DNA of 64,000 nucleotides from Channa striata (lineage: Eukaryota; Chordata; Actinopteri; Anabantiformes; Channidae), in the NCBI GenBank assembly GCA_033026295.1, contig CM065175.1, forward strand, positions 23,446,837-23,510,836. The letters run 5' to 3'. A program made the translations under genes and the position numbers. Positions 1 through 12,812 of this stretch are shown here, piece after piece; the stretch's first letter is position 1, and each line of letters opens with the position of its first letter. The notes beneath the pieces were generated by a model. It was not told where the DNA came from and ran no database searches. It saw nothing but the letters and a program-made list of their open reading frames with translations.

Positions 1-2260
1 TAACATTTCCACCTAATTCTGATGTTAAAACTGCATCACGTCGACTCTCAATGTTTGGCTTTACAGTCCAGGCCTGAAAATACATGACACACGCGAAGAG
101 TTGTCGACTGGAATCCTAAATCCGTCTATTCATCAGCAGCCGACCCTTATCGTCCTCATCTTGTCCTCATCGTTTTACTGAGTGTGTGTGTGTGTGTGTG
201 TGTGACATGTTTGTCTGAAACACAGGCAGATTTTGAGGACCAGAGATGAGGGGTGGGGGGGGGGGTTGGGATTGTGAGCTAGGCTCGAGAAATTGGAGAA
301 GACATCCACCAGTCACCTTTTACTCGCTCACTTTGGCAGATTATCGACAACCGATGCATAATAAATACACTCCACTAAGGGTCCATTATCATGTAATCAA
401 TATTTCGCTGTGGAGGGAGGGGCTGGGCTGGGCAGGGGTGAAGAGGGGGGGGCTCCTGTGCGACAGATGTATATCTGAGATTAAGACGAAACAAAGCTGG
501 GCAGTGAACGTGGACCCCAGCACAGCTTGGTCCACGGCTCTTTCTCTTCCCCTGCTCTCGTTTTTGTCTTTGAACACAAAAAAAGCGTCAAATGAGAACG
601 AGCTGCTATTCCCGTCTCTGGTCTCCTCCTGTGGGCCCAGAAAGGAATCGAGCTGGTAATGGATAAGCCCCAATGGCTAACCCATCTGACATGAACTTTA
701 GGGAGCAAGGAAAACAAATAATTGAACCCTTGGCCCTGCCACAGTGAATATGTATTAGTTTCCAGGGGCGCTGTCCCCAGTGTGGCTTGTTGTCATCTTC
801 TGAGGGAGGCTTATTTACAGCTGGGTTTCATGGCTGCCTGAGCATCATTTGAGATGATGGGTTGATATGTTAGTGGCCTGAAAAATAGTTTGGAGCATTC
901 ATATACTACAGATATACAGTTTTTTGTTGTAGGATCTTTTTGATATAATCCCATTAGGGGTTGCCCAGCAGATCTGCTGGTGCATACGTTGTTGTGCCAC
1001 AGGTTTGTGCGCTGGATGCCCGACTCGATTACATCAATTTGGTGGGCGTGGGGCCGACGCGCTGACTCGTGCACCCTCAGTTAATCAGTTAATCAAATGT
1101 GCATCCACAGTTTAGCGAAAAGAGGGGCCGCACACGTGACTCCAGAACCCGTTAGCCACAGCTGATAATGTTGCAGGTTTCAGTTTGTTTTTGGAACATT
1201 AGGGCATTAGAAAAAAAATCAGTCACGTGTCCTCATCGAGGGAAATATGAATTTCACGACAGTCCATCATATCATTATTGAGACGTTTTATTCCACAAAC
1301 ACATGTGATGGTGTTGCTAGTCAAAAAGTCAGGCAGGCATCGCCAGAGTTATTCGAATCTCTGCATTACAGTTTATGTCAATCTGTTTAGTAGATGTTGA
1401 GCTACACACAAAAAGTGACACATTTCGCCTGTTGGCAGAGAAACCCTGATAACTGCATCAATTTTAATAACCACCCAGGCACAGATGGAAATGTCAGGCT
1501 GGAGATCACCAGTGTCGGCACAGAATTAAACAACGTATGACAAACTGTCGGGTGGATGTTGAGATTCTTCAAACTGCAGGCGACGGATCGAGAAAACCAA
1601 CATTTTCGACCCCAGAGTCGAGCCCCCCAGCAGGCGGCTTCTCTGCGATGCAGTAATATAGACCCGTTCAGTCCATGCAGCTGAGCAGACCCCTTCCTTT
1701 GTGACCACGGAATAATCACCTAATGTACCGAACACCACGCAAACAGTGCGTGGAGATGTCTGTGAGCGCGGCTCCCGGCTGGTGTGAAAATCTTCCCGGG
1801 GTAATTGATCAGAGCCCATTTAGATGCATTAAGGTTTTCCACTGAGAGTAATTCAAAGCAGGTATGCATTGTTAGGAAAGTGTGCAATCAAATCCAAGCA
1901 CGGCGGCAGAACAGGACTAGATTACAAAATAATTTTTTTGTATTTCATTTAGGCTTCTTCTCTAAGCAATGTTTGAGCAGGCGGGAAGATGACTGCCTGA
2001 TTTCAGATACACAGCTGCTGGAGTATGTGATCTGACACATCAACACGTTTATGTAGATCTCGTCAGTTCGCGCTTTCCTCCCAGATTTGGTTGCGTCATT
2101 AGAAAAGTGAACTACAGGGAAAGTAAAAGTACCACAAGACAAACTAGGCACCTAGAAGTTTAAATTACTGTTGTTGCATATGGCTACAGTGAGGCACAGC
2201 ATATGTTATTGAAAGTATCGTGTATTTTTTTTATATTTCTTTCCTCTCTTGCTTTCACAG
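1..2260 (+). other. ntrk1: ntrk1 intron (5' part of gene is outside window)
   Basis: This stretch precedes the first ntrk1 exon seen. That exon begins mid-codon, so the sequence upstream must be intron. I searched it for the earlier LRR exons and the signal peptide exon and saw none. It holds a (GT)n microsatellite at 182-204 and G-rich runs near 250-270 and 445. No coding sequence is supported. Confidence 0.75.
182..204. repeat. (GT)n microsatellite
   Basis: About eleven GT dinucleotides in an intron of ntrk1. Confidence 0.95.
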
Positions 2261-2329
2261 GAACCTGGCATCCAACGCTCTGGAACACATCTCCTGGAGG
2301 GTGTTTCATTTTCTACCGTTGCTCAACTT
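2261..2329 (+). CDS. ntrk1: ntrk1 exon: last leucine-rich repeat
   Basis: 69 nt, flanked by TTTCACAG and GTGAGT. It encodes NLASNALEHISWRVFHFLPL, matching the human LNLSFNALESLSWKTVQ repeat. The first base completes a codon from the exon upstream of the window. Confidence 0.9.
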
Positions 2330-5300
2330 GTGAGTCTCTTTTTAAACCGAGAATCAGATTCATTCAAATAAGTTTCCCATTAAGGTCAGCTTGGCTTTAA
2401 AGGAGGAAGTAATCTCATTGATTATGCCGCACATCAACAGAAGCACAGGCAAAAAAAGATAAAAAGATTCAGCTACGTGCCAAATTCTTAACAAACAGAT
2501 CTTGTAGACGCCTTAGAAAACGTGTCCATAAGATTAAGATGTACTCAAATAAAACAAAACCTTTAACCCCGTTTGCTGTGTAGACTAAAAAAATCAATAG
2601 GTAAATGAAGATGACTGTTCACAATTTGGGCTTTTATATTTTGGTATTTACATCTAGAAGCAGATGGCACCTTTTTATAAAGGTTTTCTTGTGATCTATC
2701 AATGTTTGCTGTTTTCATGTTCATTTTGAATTTGCGCAATACATAAAGAGCTTTTACATGTTGCTGAGAAGAAAGCGCTTGTGTATTGGGCAAAAGAAAA
2801 TGTGACAGTGTACATGTGAAGTCCACCGCTGACAGCAGCGTCATAAAGACATATTTGTGTGGATTGATAAGGCAACGTTAGCGTCCCATGAGCCTCATGT
2901 CCACTTCACTGGGCGTCTTCTAAGGTTTGATTGGTGCTCCTTACTCTGCAGTAGTTTAGTCTTGTCAGCTGTAATCCTGATTTACCAACTGCCATTATTT
3001 GCTTAACTCGAGATTTATATGGACGTTTGAAATGAGTTTTGCAGTTAGATGGAAAACCTGACTGTGGTGGAAGTAAAAAAAATTCACAATTTTTGAAGGA
3101 AAAACGGCAAGAGCACTGTGGAAAAACTGTGAGAAATAAAATTCCTACATTAATCCTAAGGCTGGAGAGAATGGACACGTTTTCAGTGGATTCAGCAAAC
3201 TTCAGCATCACTGTCAAATGCTGGTTCTGCTCAGAATCGAACGCTGTGTTCACGGTGGTTCCAGCTATTGTTGGTGACTCCATACCGCTGTAATTAGGAT
3301 GCCCATGGTTAGATTACCCAGGCAGAGGGTCAGGGGGCCCCTGGGCCAGAAGGTCTGTGTAAAGTGAGGGTTAACATTTCTTTAGTGTGAGCTCAGTCAC
3401 CGAGCTTGGTTGCTAAACAATCGAAAACTGATTTTAAAAATAGACAGACAATAAAACGCTGGAAAACAATAAGCCCACACTTGGTCATTGGCACGTGTCA
3501 GGCCACTGGCACAGTCGTTGCACTTTGTCCCACACACAAAAATTACAGCTGTTGAACCAAAAGAGATGTGAAATGACTACAGCCACTGCTGACCACACAT
3601 ACGTGACTTGGTATATGTGGTTTGTGATTGCACATGTTGGTTACGGTTTGCCGCAAAATAAATTGCCCCCTGGGGACCATCAAGTTAACCCGGACCTGGA
3701 CCTACAATGCAAAAAGATGCAGATGAGAACAAAACGACAGGAATAACCAAAACAACAAAAAAGACACAAAATGGCGCCCAAATTGTTAGCAATGTTTTAC
3801 CTTTTGCAGCGTGAGGATCCGGCATATGAGGGTGTAGGGCTGGGCTTTGACCTCTGTGTGCTCAGCGGACGAGCTTCTTCAAATTTGGCCACGAACATAC
3901 CGATAGTAAAGCGTAGAGCTGCAGAGGAGAATGTCTGACTGGCTGAACGTGGAAGGTCAAGTCTGACATCTAAACTTTTATCATTCTCACCAAATACCTC
4001 TGCTTAAGTTACAGTGAGTCTTTCTTCTCGAAAATAAAGAGGAGTCTGTGCTTTAAGCTGACGTGATTGTGTGCACATACTTTCACAGATTGATAGACAT
4101 CACGGTTTTCACTCGTTCTGCAGTTTATGTCACATAGGGGTTTTTTTTTTTTAAAGCTTAAAAAAATAAAAAGAACCCTTGAATGAAAAGTTACTTAAGG
4201 AGAAAACTCTTCAAGGATTTATACTATATCAGAGTTCTTCATATAGATATGCATTCCAAGTATGTTGTTTATCACAACTGATATAATTCATTTGAAAGGG
4301 AAACTGAGAGACTATAGTCTAACTGAAAAGCTCAGCGTGATTTGTGCTAAAAAATCTGGTTTAATTATTTTCTTTGTGAAGGTTGAAGCACTTGTTCCTT
4401 TTTTTTGTGCAATAATTTCGGTGCTAATTCTTTTTTTTCTCTCTCTCTTTCAGGGTTTTGAGGGAAAACCCCCTTGTTTGCTCGTGCGACCTCCACTGGC
4501 TCCAGCAGTGGCAGCGTAATGATCGCGGCGACCTGGACAACCAGATGTCCTGCTTCTCAGACAACCAGGAAATACCCCTGCACTCCTTGGTGATCGAAAA
4601 CTGCAGTGAGTTTAGCTTTCGTTTTAACACCTAAAGGCGATTGCACTCATCGTAAAGTCTCTCCGATCTAATCTCAGGAAAACATGTTGTGTGAATGTGT
4701 TTAACTCCCCCGCGACTCAAGAATGTGTGTTGGTTATTATTCCTTCACTTGGATGATTGACCTTCACTGTGACAATGATGTATTGTGTAAAAGTCTTAGG
4801 CAAACTGCCCAAACTAAATCTGAAATATTTGGTGTGACCAGCTTTTGACTTCATTCTTCATAGTCCACGTGCACAAAGTTTTCGAAGGCTCTTTGCAGGT
4901 CGGTTGTTTTAACCCGTTGGGGAACCTGCAACAGTTTTTCTGTGAATTAAAGAGCAACTTTTCAACTTTCTCTCTTTAGTTTAGTGTAAATGTAGATTAA
5001 AGCGTCCCTTCCCTCTGACTTCCCTATATTAAAATATATTAAAATATTTCTCTACTTGAAAAACTCTACGCTCTCTATGACATCACCCCGAGGAATTGTT
5101 CATCAGTAAGAGTTTAGGTGATGTCTTCTGGGGGAGCTCTGGAAAAGCAGGTTGACCATAATTTATGAACTTCATAGAAGGAGCAACAAGATGATATAAT
5201 CTGAGCTAAAGGTTCTTCCAAGTGATGTCATCTGGAGGCCTTTTTCAGAGAGATATTTTAATGTAGGGAAGTCAGAGGGAACTTTTATGGTATGACTACT

Positions 5301-8300
5301 ACTCAAACTGGAACCAAAAGAAGTTTAATATCAGTGAAGGCGTCTCTGTCCGTGATGAGATCAGGTCTCTGTGGGGCAGAATCATCCTTGTTCTCCTGGA
5401 AGATGCAGATTTACTATAGAACTTATAAACTGATTTAAGGGAAAATTACAGCGATTTCATTTCCTGAGTTTAAACCTTTTGAAATGTTCATACTCATAGT
5501 TAGGGTTTTTTTTTCATAGAGGGTCAATGTGTAGATGTAGGATTTTCTAATAAGGTGATTGCACTGGTTCATGGAAAAGCCTTTAACAAAACAAATATTA
5601 ATACATTGTAAAACACGCATGGACGAGTAAAAATCTTTATCATTTGGTGGGATAAATACTTGAAACGGTGCAGCTTCATCGACTTGGCGTGAAAAGGGAA
5701 AAATAAAAATAATCTGATTTGTGATTTAGTGCCTTCAACAAGCAGCAGCACTGAAATTCAGGGAAGAAATTGGCTCAGCATTGTTGCTTTAATCACATAC
5801 GGTATGAACATCTTGTTGCCAGGAAACCTATAAGAAAGAGAGGCTTTGGTCGTGTGCTGATTCTCCGAACCACTAAAGGGGGGAAGGAAAAAAAAAACCT
5901 GGCTCAGTTGTACCGTCACAAAAGTGACCCGTGTTCACGCTGTCTCCTCTGCTTCTGTCAGGTTTGCCCGAGGTGACGATTATCCCCGCCAAATACAAGA
6001 TTCAGGAAGGAGGTAACCTGACATTTGAGTGTCACGTGACAGGAAGTCCCACTCCCGATGTGAAATGGCGAACCGACGAGCTCAACTCCCCCTTCTTCAC
6101 CCAGGTAGTGAAGAAATGTCAACATGTGCAGGCGGACGTGAACAAAATGAAATTCCCAACCCTCGCATGAAATGCTCTTTTGAAATGAGTTGATTTCCCA
6201 TGATGCTTTGCTCGCACACGTTTTGTGTATTTATAAAAACCCATCCCCGCCCCCCCCCATGTGCCCTGCCTGTTCTGTCGTATTCTACCATTTCCTCCCC
6301 TTCCCTTTCGGATTCTCTCACTGTCCCGTAAAGATCTTTGGATCAGCTGTGCAATCCTGTCAACCAGGTTCAGATCAACTCTGTAATCTCTTTATCTGCC
6401 GCAGAGTAAATTGGATCCCGTTTCAGCCCTCTAACCTGCACACCTCGAAGCGATCCATACATAGTTGTGACCTGGCTGCATTAACCCCCTCTCTTCCTGT
6501 GCTTTCACCTTTGTGCTGCTGCAGGAGAGAATCTGGGGCTCCACTTTAGACCTGGTGCTTTACCTCACCAACGTTTCCTCCAAAGACAACCTGCACAACC
6601 TGACTTGTGAGGCAGAGAACCAAGCTGGGCCCGGAGAGGAGATGGTGCAATTGGACATTGAGTGTAAGTGCCTGCAAAATAAAACCACACTCCTGAAAGC
6701 TCGCAGGCTCAATACAAGTCGTCGGGGCTTAATGGAGGTTAGGGCGAGAGCACACTGGGGCCATTTTTCTAGTGCAGGCAGGGTGGACAGCCAGAGAAAA
6801 GAAAAATGCACTGCACTGATTTCTTCTAAATGCCCCTTCTACAAATACGAGTATGTACCCACCACGCTTCTAATGGAGCTCTCTGTCATCTGCCACTCAC
6901 TCTGGCGACTGGTGAGAAGTGTTAAAATAATATGAGTGAAGTGCTGCAGGTATGGCTTGCCATTTCATGCAGGGATACAATGAGAGGACAAAAGGAAAGT
7001 GAACTTTCCTCTCTCTGCTCTTAAAGAACTCTTTCACTTCATATACACGCTACTTCTAAATTACAGTTGCAGCTTGACCCAGGAGGTTTGCTGTTGTTTT
7101 CGGCTCTCAGATGCATTAGTGCATCTGGATTTGGAGGAACACTAAGGAATGACAGCACCCGGCGGTCCCACCGAAAAACACAGCGAGATGCATTAGTGAT
7201 ACATTACTGACAATACTGCCCAAACAATATCGTATATCGCCAACTCAGTGACGCCCCTTCGAAAACACAGCCAAAAGGAGCAGGGGCGCCAATCATCTGA
7301 AGCCAAATGCACGAGCATCGAGGGACAGATAATGAACATCAGGAAAATGGGGCTGATAACCCGTGCTAAGATCTGATTTGATCCTGTGCTAATGGACCTT
7401 TCCCTCCCACTCCGGAAAACCGCTTCATCCGCAGTGATTGGCAGCCTGTAAATGCGTTAGTGCAGCTAATCTATCAACATCAGCCCCCCTGGTGGACGGA
7501 CACTCGTTAACCGCCAGCCCTTTAATTACTCTTAATTACCTCCCTGAACAGTGGGTGTTTACTGCTGAGTGGCTCTCTGCCATTGATTCATAGTACTCAT
7601 GTGGCTTCCCCTTTCGTAATAGAGCTTTTCTCAATTGTATTTATTATTATTTTTTTGCTGTGTCACTTTTTTTGTGTTTTTTAAGTTTAAAGGTGAATTC
7701 AGACAAGTTTTATCAATTTCCATCATCGTGAAAGTTGAGAATGGTTAATTATGAATCTGCCTGGACTTGTGCTCGGAATCATTTTGTGTATTTGCAACGT
7801 TTTTTTTTTTAATGCTCATTTTCCAATTCTGCGATGAGGTCTGCGAACTGGCAGGCTCATTAAACATAATTCTAGCCTTCCTTTTTACCCCTGCGGTTTA
7901 ATAGCTTGTGTAAGATTAGAAGAGGTTGCTAATGGATGATTAGTAAAATGTGATAAATAGCGCTAATTTTCACTCAGTGTAACTACAGCGAGCCCCCGAG
8001 CAAAGACCCAAATGGCTCCGTCTCCCCTTAGCACAGCACTTCCTGAGGCTGGGTCATGGGTTAAGAGCAGCACAACGGCCTGAGCAGAGTGAGGGGTCTC
8101 TCCACTGAGAGTCGCGTTCGATCTAAACGAGGCCATTTCCTGTAACTTCACGTGCAGAGATGCTTCCAGGTAGCTTTTGTGGTCAGGGGTACGACGACGA
8201 CCAGGATTCATTATTCATGGCGGGTCAGCACAGGTTTGCAGGATAGATGGAGATCATCGATTCGTGGAAACTGCCGGGGAACCTGCGGGGCACTGGACTC

Positions 8301-11300
8301 GCCCTCATGTCATATGCGATCGAGCTCCTCATAAATTCATGGCGTACAGGCCTGTGGCTCGCTGCTAGTTCGCCCTCCCGTACCAAGACCAAAAAAAGAT
8401 TGTGATATAAAACCTATAAAAAGCAGCCAACCTCTAAAGCTTAAGTTTGGCATTTGTGCTTGAAAAACACCTGAAACATTATTAAAACCGCTGGCAGTTA
8501 TTTATTTTTGGCCATATCCATCAGAGTTCCATCAGACGATGCTTAGCCAGACAGACAGAACAGGGGAAACAGAAAGTCTGGCTCCATGTATTAAAAAAAA
8601 AAAACACTTTAGGGGAACTTAACAGAAGCTGCAAGGAATATTTTGGTGCTAGCTGTTTTCTTCTGTCTGATGTTTCCTCATATTTGCTGCATGGACATGG
8701 GAGTGATTGTCATGAGATTCAATGCAAAATTTTCATAAGTTTGTTTCCCAAAATTGACATGCAAAAAAGGAAAATTTACACAAACAGTTCACACTGTTTG
8801 TGTAAATTTTCCTTTTTCTAAGTTGAGTTTCTCGTCTTGAAATGCAGTTTGCAGCTTGTGCTTCTCGCCCACAACCTCGCCTGAACTCCCAAATCTGTTC
8901 TCTCCCACCAGTCCCAGTGAAAATCCTCTTCCTCAGAGACGCTGTGCAGCAGCACCACTGGTGTTTCCCCTTTGCCGTGGACGGTAATCCTGAGCCAAGC
9001 ATCACCTGGCGCTACAATGGCAAAGACCTGAAGGAGAACGCTTACACATACACCCAGTTCATCACCGACTCCGGGGACGGATCGGTGAAACACGGCTGTC
9101 TCTTCCTCAATAAGCCCACCCACATCAACAACGGCAACTACACTCTGATCGTGCAGAACAAACTGGGAAGGGATGAGGCCACCGCCTGTGGGATGTTTAT
9201 GGACAACCCTTTCGAACCATTCGATCCCGAGGGGATAATTCCTGGTAAGTTCCTGAAATTGTTTTGCAGCTGCAGGATTTATTATTTTTTTCCTATAATG
9301 AGCAAAGGACGCCATCAGGGCAAAATAAATAAATCTGTACATTTCAGCTTGGTCCAAATTTAATTAGTAAGACTTTGCAGTAGGTTACAAACAAGTCTGT
9401 GTCTCTAGATTCTTAAAAAAGGTAATAATTAACTATAATTAAGTATTAATTAATATAAATTAGTAGTTAATAGTAATTCTTAACTCAAGGTCAAGTGTAA
9501 AATTCAAAGTGATCTGTGAATGGACACACAGAACACCTTCAAGAATTTCTACAGTCTGGAAAATGTCTAATTAATAGCTAAGTATATTAATCACTATGTG
9601 CTGTGCCCATAATAATAATTATACATAATAATTTACATCTAAATATAGATGTATAAATATTTCATAGTTATAGTGATGCTAAACTGTACAGTTTTATTCT
9701 GCAATCAATCCAACGGGTCCCAAAATTTCAGCTCCCAGTTCTAACTCCATAGGAAACACCTCAACATGAGACTGGTGTCAATCTTCTCCTCCGTGTCTCA
9801 GCAGGAAACACAGAAACCGAGTATATTTCCAAATATGTTGAACTCGTTTTTTAGTGTGTCATTTAATTGTTCATTGACTCTTAAAAATATTTGTTTCGCA
9901 AAATTTAATCCTGTATTAATCAACTTTCTAAAGATAAAGGAAAATGATTATTAAGAGTCCGTCCAAAGTGTGAACAGTGTAAGAATAAACGAGGTTGGGG
10001 TGAAAATAACTTTTTGAGAAAGTATTTCATAGAATCAAACCACAGTTTTACTGACAACTGCTCTCAAAGCTTGATCAGACTTGATATCAGTAGATATCAT
10101 ATCAGTGATATCAGTACATACTAAACCAGGCATATTAAAGAGCTTTAGGAAAACATGCCCAAGTTTCAGTTATTGCAACCTCCTGGTTTGAGGAAACAAC
10201 ATAAGTTCTACCTTAATGTGAACCCAACTTTACACAATGCAGCCACATTATGTCGATATTGCACATTTTTTACTATAACAAAATATAAACTCCCATTTCA
10301 CTTTTTACTTTTTATTTATACCATGTTTCATTAAAATCAACAACATATTATTTTATTGAATATATTCAAAATAAATGTATTAGAACCAAAATATACTTAA
10401 AACTACTGAAGATAAATGAACTCATACATGAGAATAATATGTGATTGTTGATGCATATATGTGGAATCATCACTAGTTTTGCAGCAGGTAAAGGTGCAGC
10501 TGATTTTAACCATTTTTTTCTCGACAGCCGCTTCATCAAATATACAAAAATACATTGTTTATGAGTTGATTTTAAAATCTGCACCTGCAAGTAGCTACAG
10601 GAAAAAGTACAATCTTCCTCTCTGGATTATTGGATTATATCCAGGTTAAAATGAAGTAGGCTACAAGTACCTGAAAATAAAACTGAAGTTGACTATCGGA
10701 GTAAATTAGTAAATGTTCATACGGATAAAACATTTGTGGACAACAGACTGAGCCAGAATCAATTCATGAAAATTTGCAGCTTTACAGAGTTCATACTTTA
10801 ACCATGCAAGTCATTAATTGTGCCAGCTGTGAACTCCTCTATCAGTTATGGAATGTTTGATTAGGGTAGTTTTGCACATGAAGCGTGTTTGGTTTGGCTG
10901 AAAATGTAGAGATGGAGTCTGGAAATATTCGGACCAAGTCACTTGTTTCACTTTTGAAACTGCGAATCCATGTGCAGCAGCCTAATGTTTGCTGTGCAGA
11001 ACAAGAAAGAGCCTGAGCTACATTTTACAGGAGTTCAAAACCGAGACGGAGCTCTGCTCTGGTTAGTAACTGTGCCAACGTCCAAGCCGTGGATGGAGGA
11101 CTGAACGGGCCTATTGTGCGTGGGCCCAGGGGCCTGGAAGATCCGGGGATCCCATGGGCCAGAGCCTCTAAATGTACTTTACATATGTTTGTTCTAAAGA
11201 GCTCAGCTAAAAGGCACAGAGATGAACAGCAAACGGCAAAATACATAATTCCAAACTGCTGAACTTTCCAATAGGGATGCAAATTACTGAGAACAGAAAT

Positions 11301-12768
11301 AAATCCTTCAACAATAGAAACAAATTTTCCGTTGCTGTTGAAGCAGGTTGTGTGTCACTGTAGGATAAAGAGTCAGTCGAGCCTTTATTTGCACAGATCT
11401 GTTCATAAACGTGTGTGTGTGTGTGTGTGTGTGTTCTCGCTCCCCACACGCCAGTCCTAGATGTGGATCCAGTTCCCACAAACAAATCCGACTTGGATGT
11501 CACCGAGAACCCGGAGAGTCGAGTGTTTGTGGTACGTTGTCGCTCCCTGCACAAATGCAATGATTCTATTACACATCGATGACAAGTAAGTTCAGATGTG
11601 TGTGTGTGTGTGTGTGTGTCTTTGTTCGAACAGGTGTCTGTGGCTGTGGGTCTTGCTGTGTTTGCCTGTACTTTCTTTCTCATCATGGTTTTGGTCATTA
11701 ACAAGTGCGGCACGCGCTCCAAGTTCGGTATTCACCGTAAGTTCTTTCATTTTACTGCATGGATAAAGTAGCAGCATCTACACACATTGTAGGAAATGTT
11801 ACAGAAGCTCATCGGATCGTCCACAGTCGCCGCCGTTTGTCTGGCTGATGATCACCACTGAACAAACTAACCCTGCAGGGCTGCAGGATGACGAGCGACA
11901 AAACGTCAGCGTTGATTTAAGTGGCTGTGTGGCGGCTGTGGACGATGCAGCTAGTTTAGAAAATGACTGGAAACAAAAAATGTCTTTCATTCTCCCTCAT
12001 TCTAATATTTTTTGTGTTTCCCCCGGCACAAATTGAAATCCTTGTCAACCATGATTTCATAACTTGCACATTTAATAAGTTAGTCTGGAAGATGTTCTGT
12101 AGATTATGTAGAGCAAAAAAAAACAGGGAAAGAAGAATCCATCCATCCATCCCTTTACCTGGAACCACTCAACCACTCAAATTAAAAATCTAAGGATGAG
12201 GAGAAAGATGTTGACTCATTACTGTGATTTCCTCCTCATTCAGCTCAAGATGCTACAGACTTTCCTCCAAATCTGGTTGGTTGCATCCATTTTATACTTG
12301 ATAACACTGTAGCAGCACAATCCCAAATTAGCAGAATTGAGATGGGGGGGAAATAACTTCCCTATAAACCTTTTTTTTTTGTGTTGAGTGTGACGAAAGG
12401 AACCGGCTTCAGTTGGTGACTAGAACCACATCTGCACAGGTGTCTGTGAACTGGAACGAGCCGTAATCAAGCATTGTGCTAAATCACTGTTTGAAAATCC
12501 GATGTTCCTGTCAGGCCCGCGCACGGTGACGCGTAGGAGAGACTGACTAATACAGGATTTCCACTGAGCTGTAACTTTGCACACCGGCAGCCGCTGTGTC
12601 GGCCCGGCTAAAGTGCCTTAATTACTGCATGAGAACGGCGGCAGAAACCTCTCCTGGCCACCGCCACGTGGTGCGGGCCATTAAAGAAGATGGATGGATG
12701 GATGGATGGATGGATGGATGGATGGAGGAACAGCTAGATGTGCTATAGCTCCACTTGGACCCCACCCC

Positions 12769-12812
<44 letters not shown>

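Noticed and set aside
11207..11777. Minus-strand frames with Thr-His repeats
   Set aside because: These are translations of (GT)n microsatellites beside ntrk1 exons.
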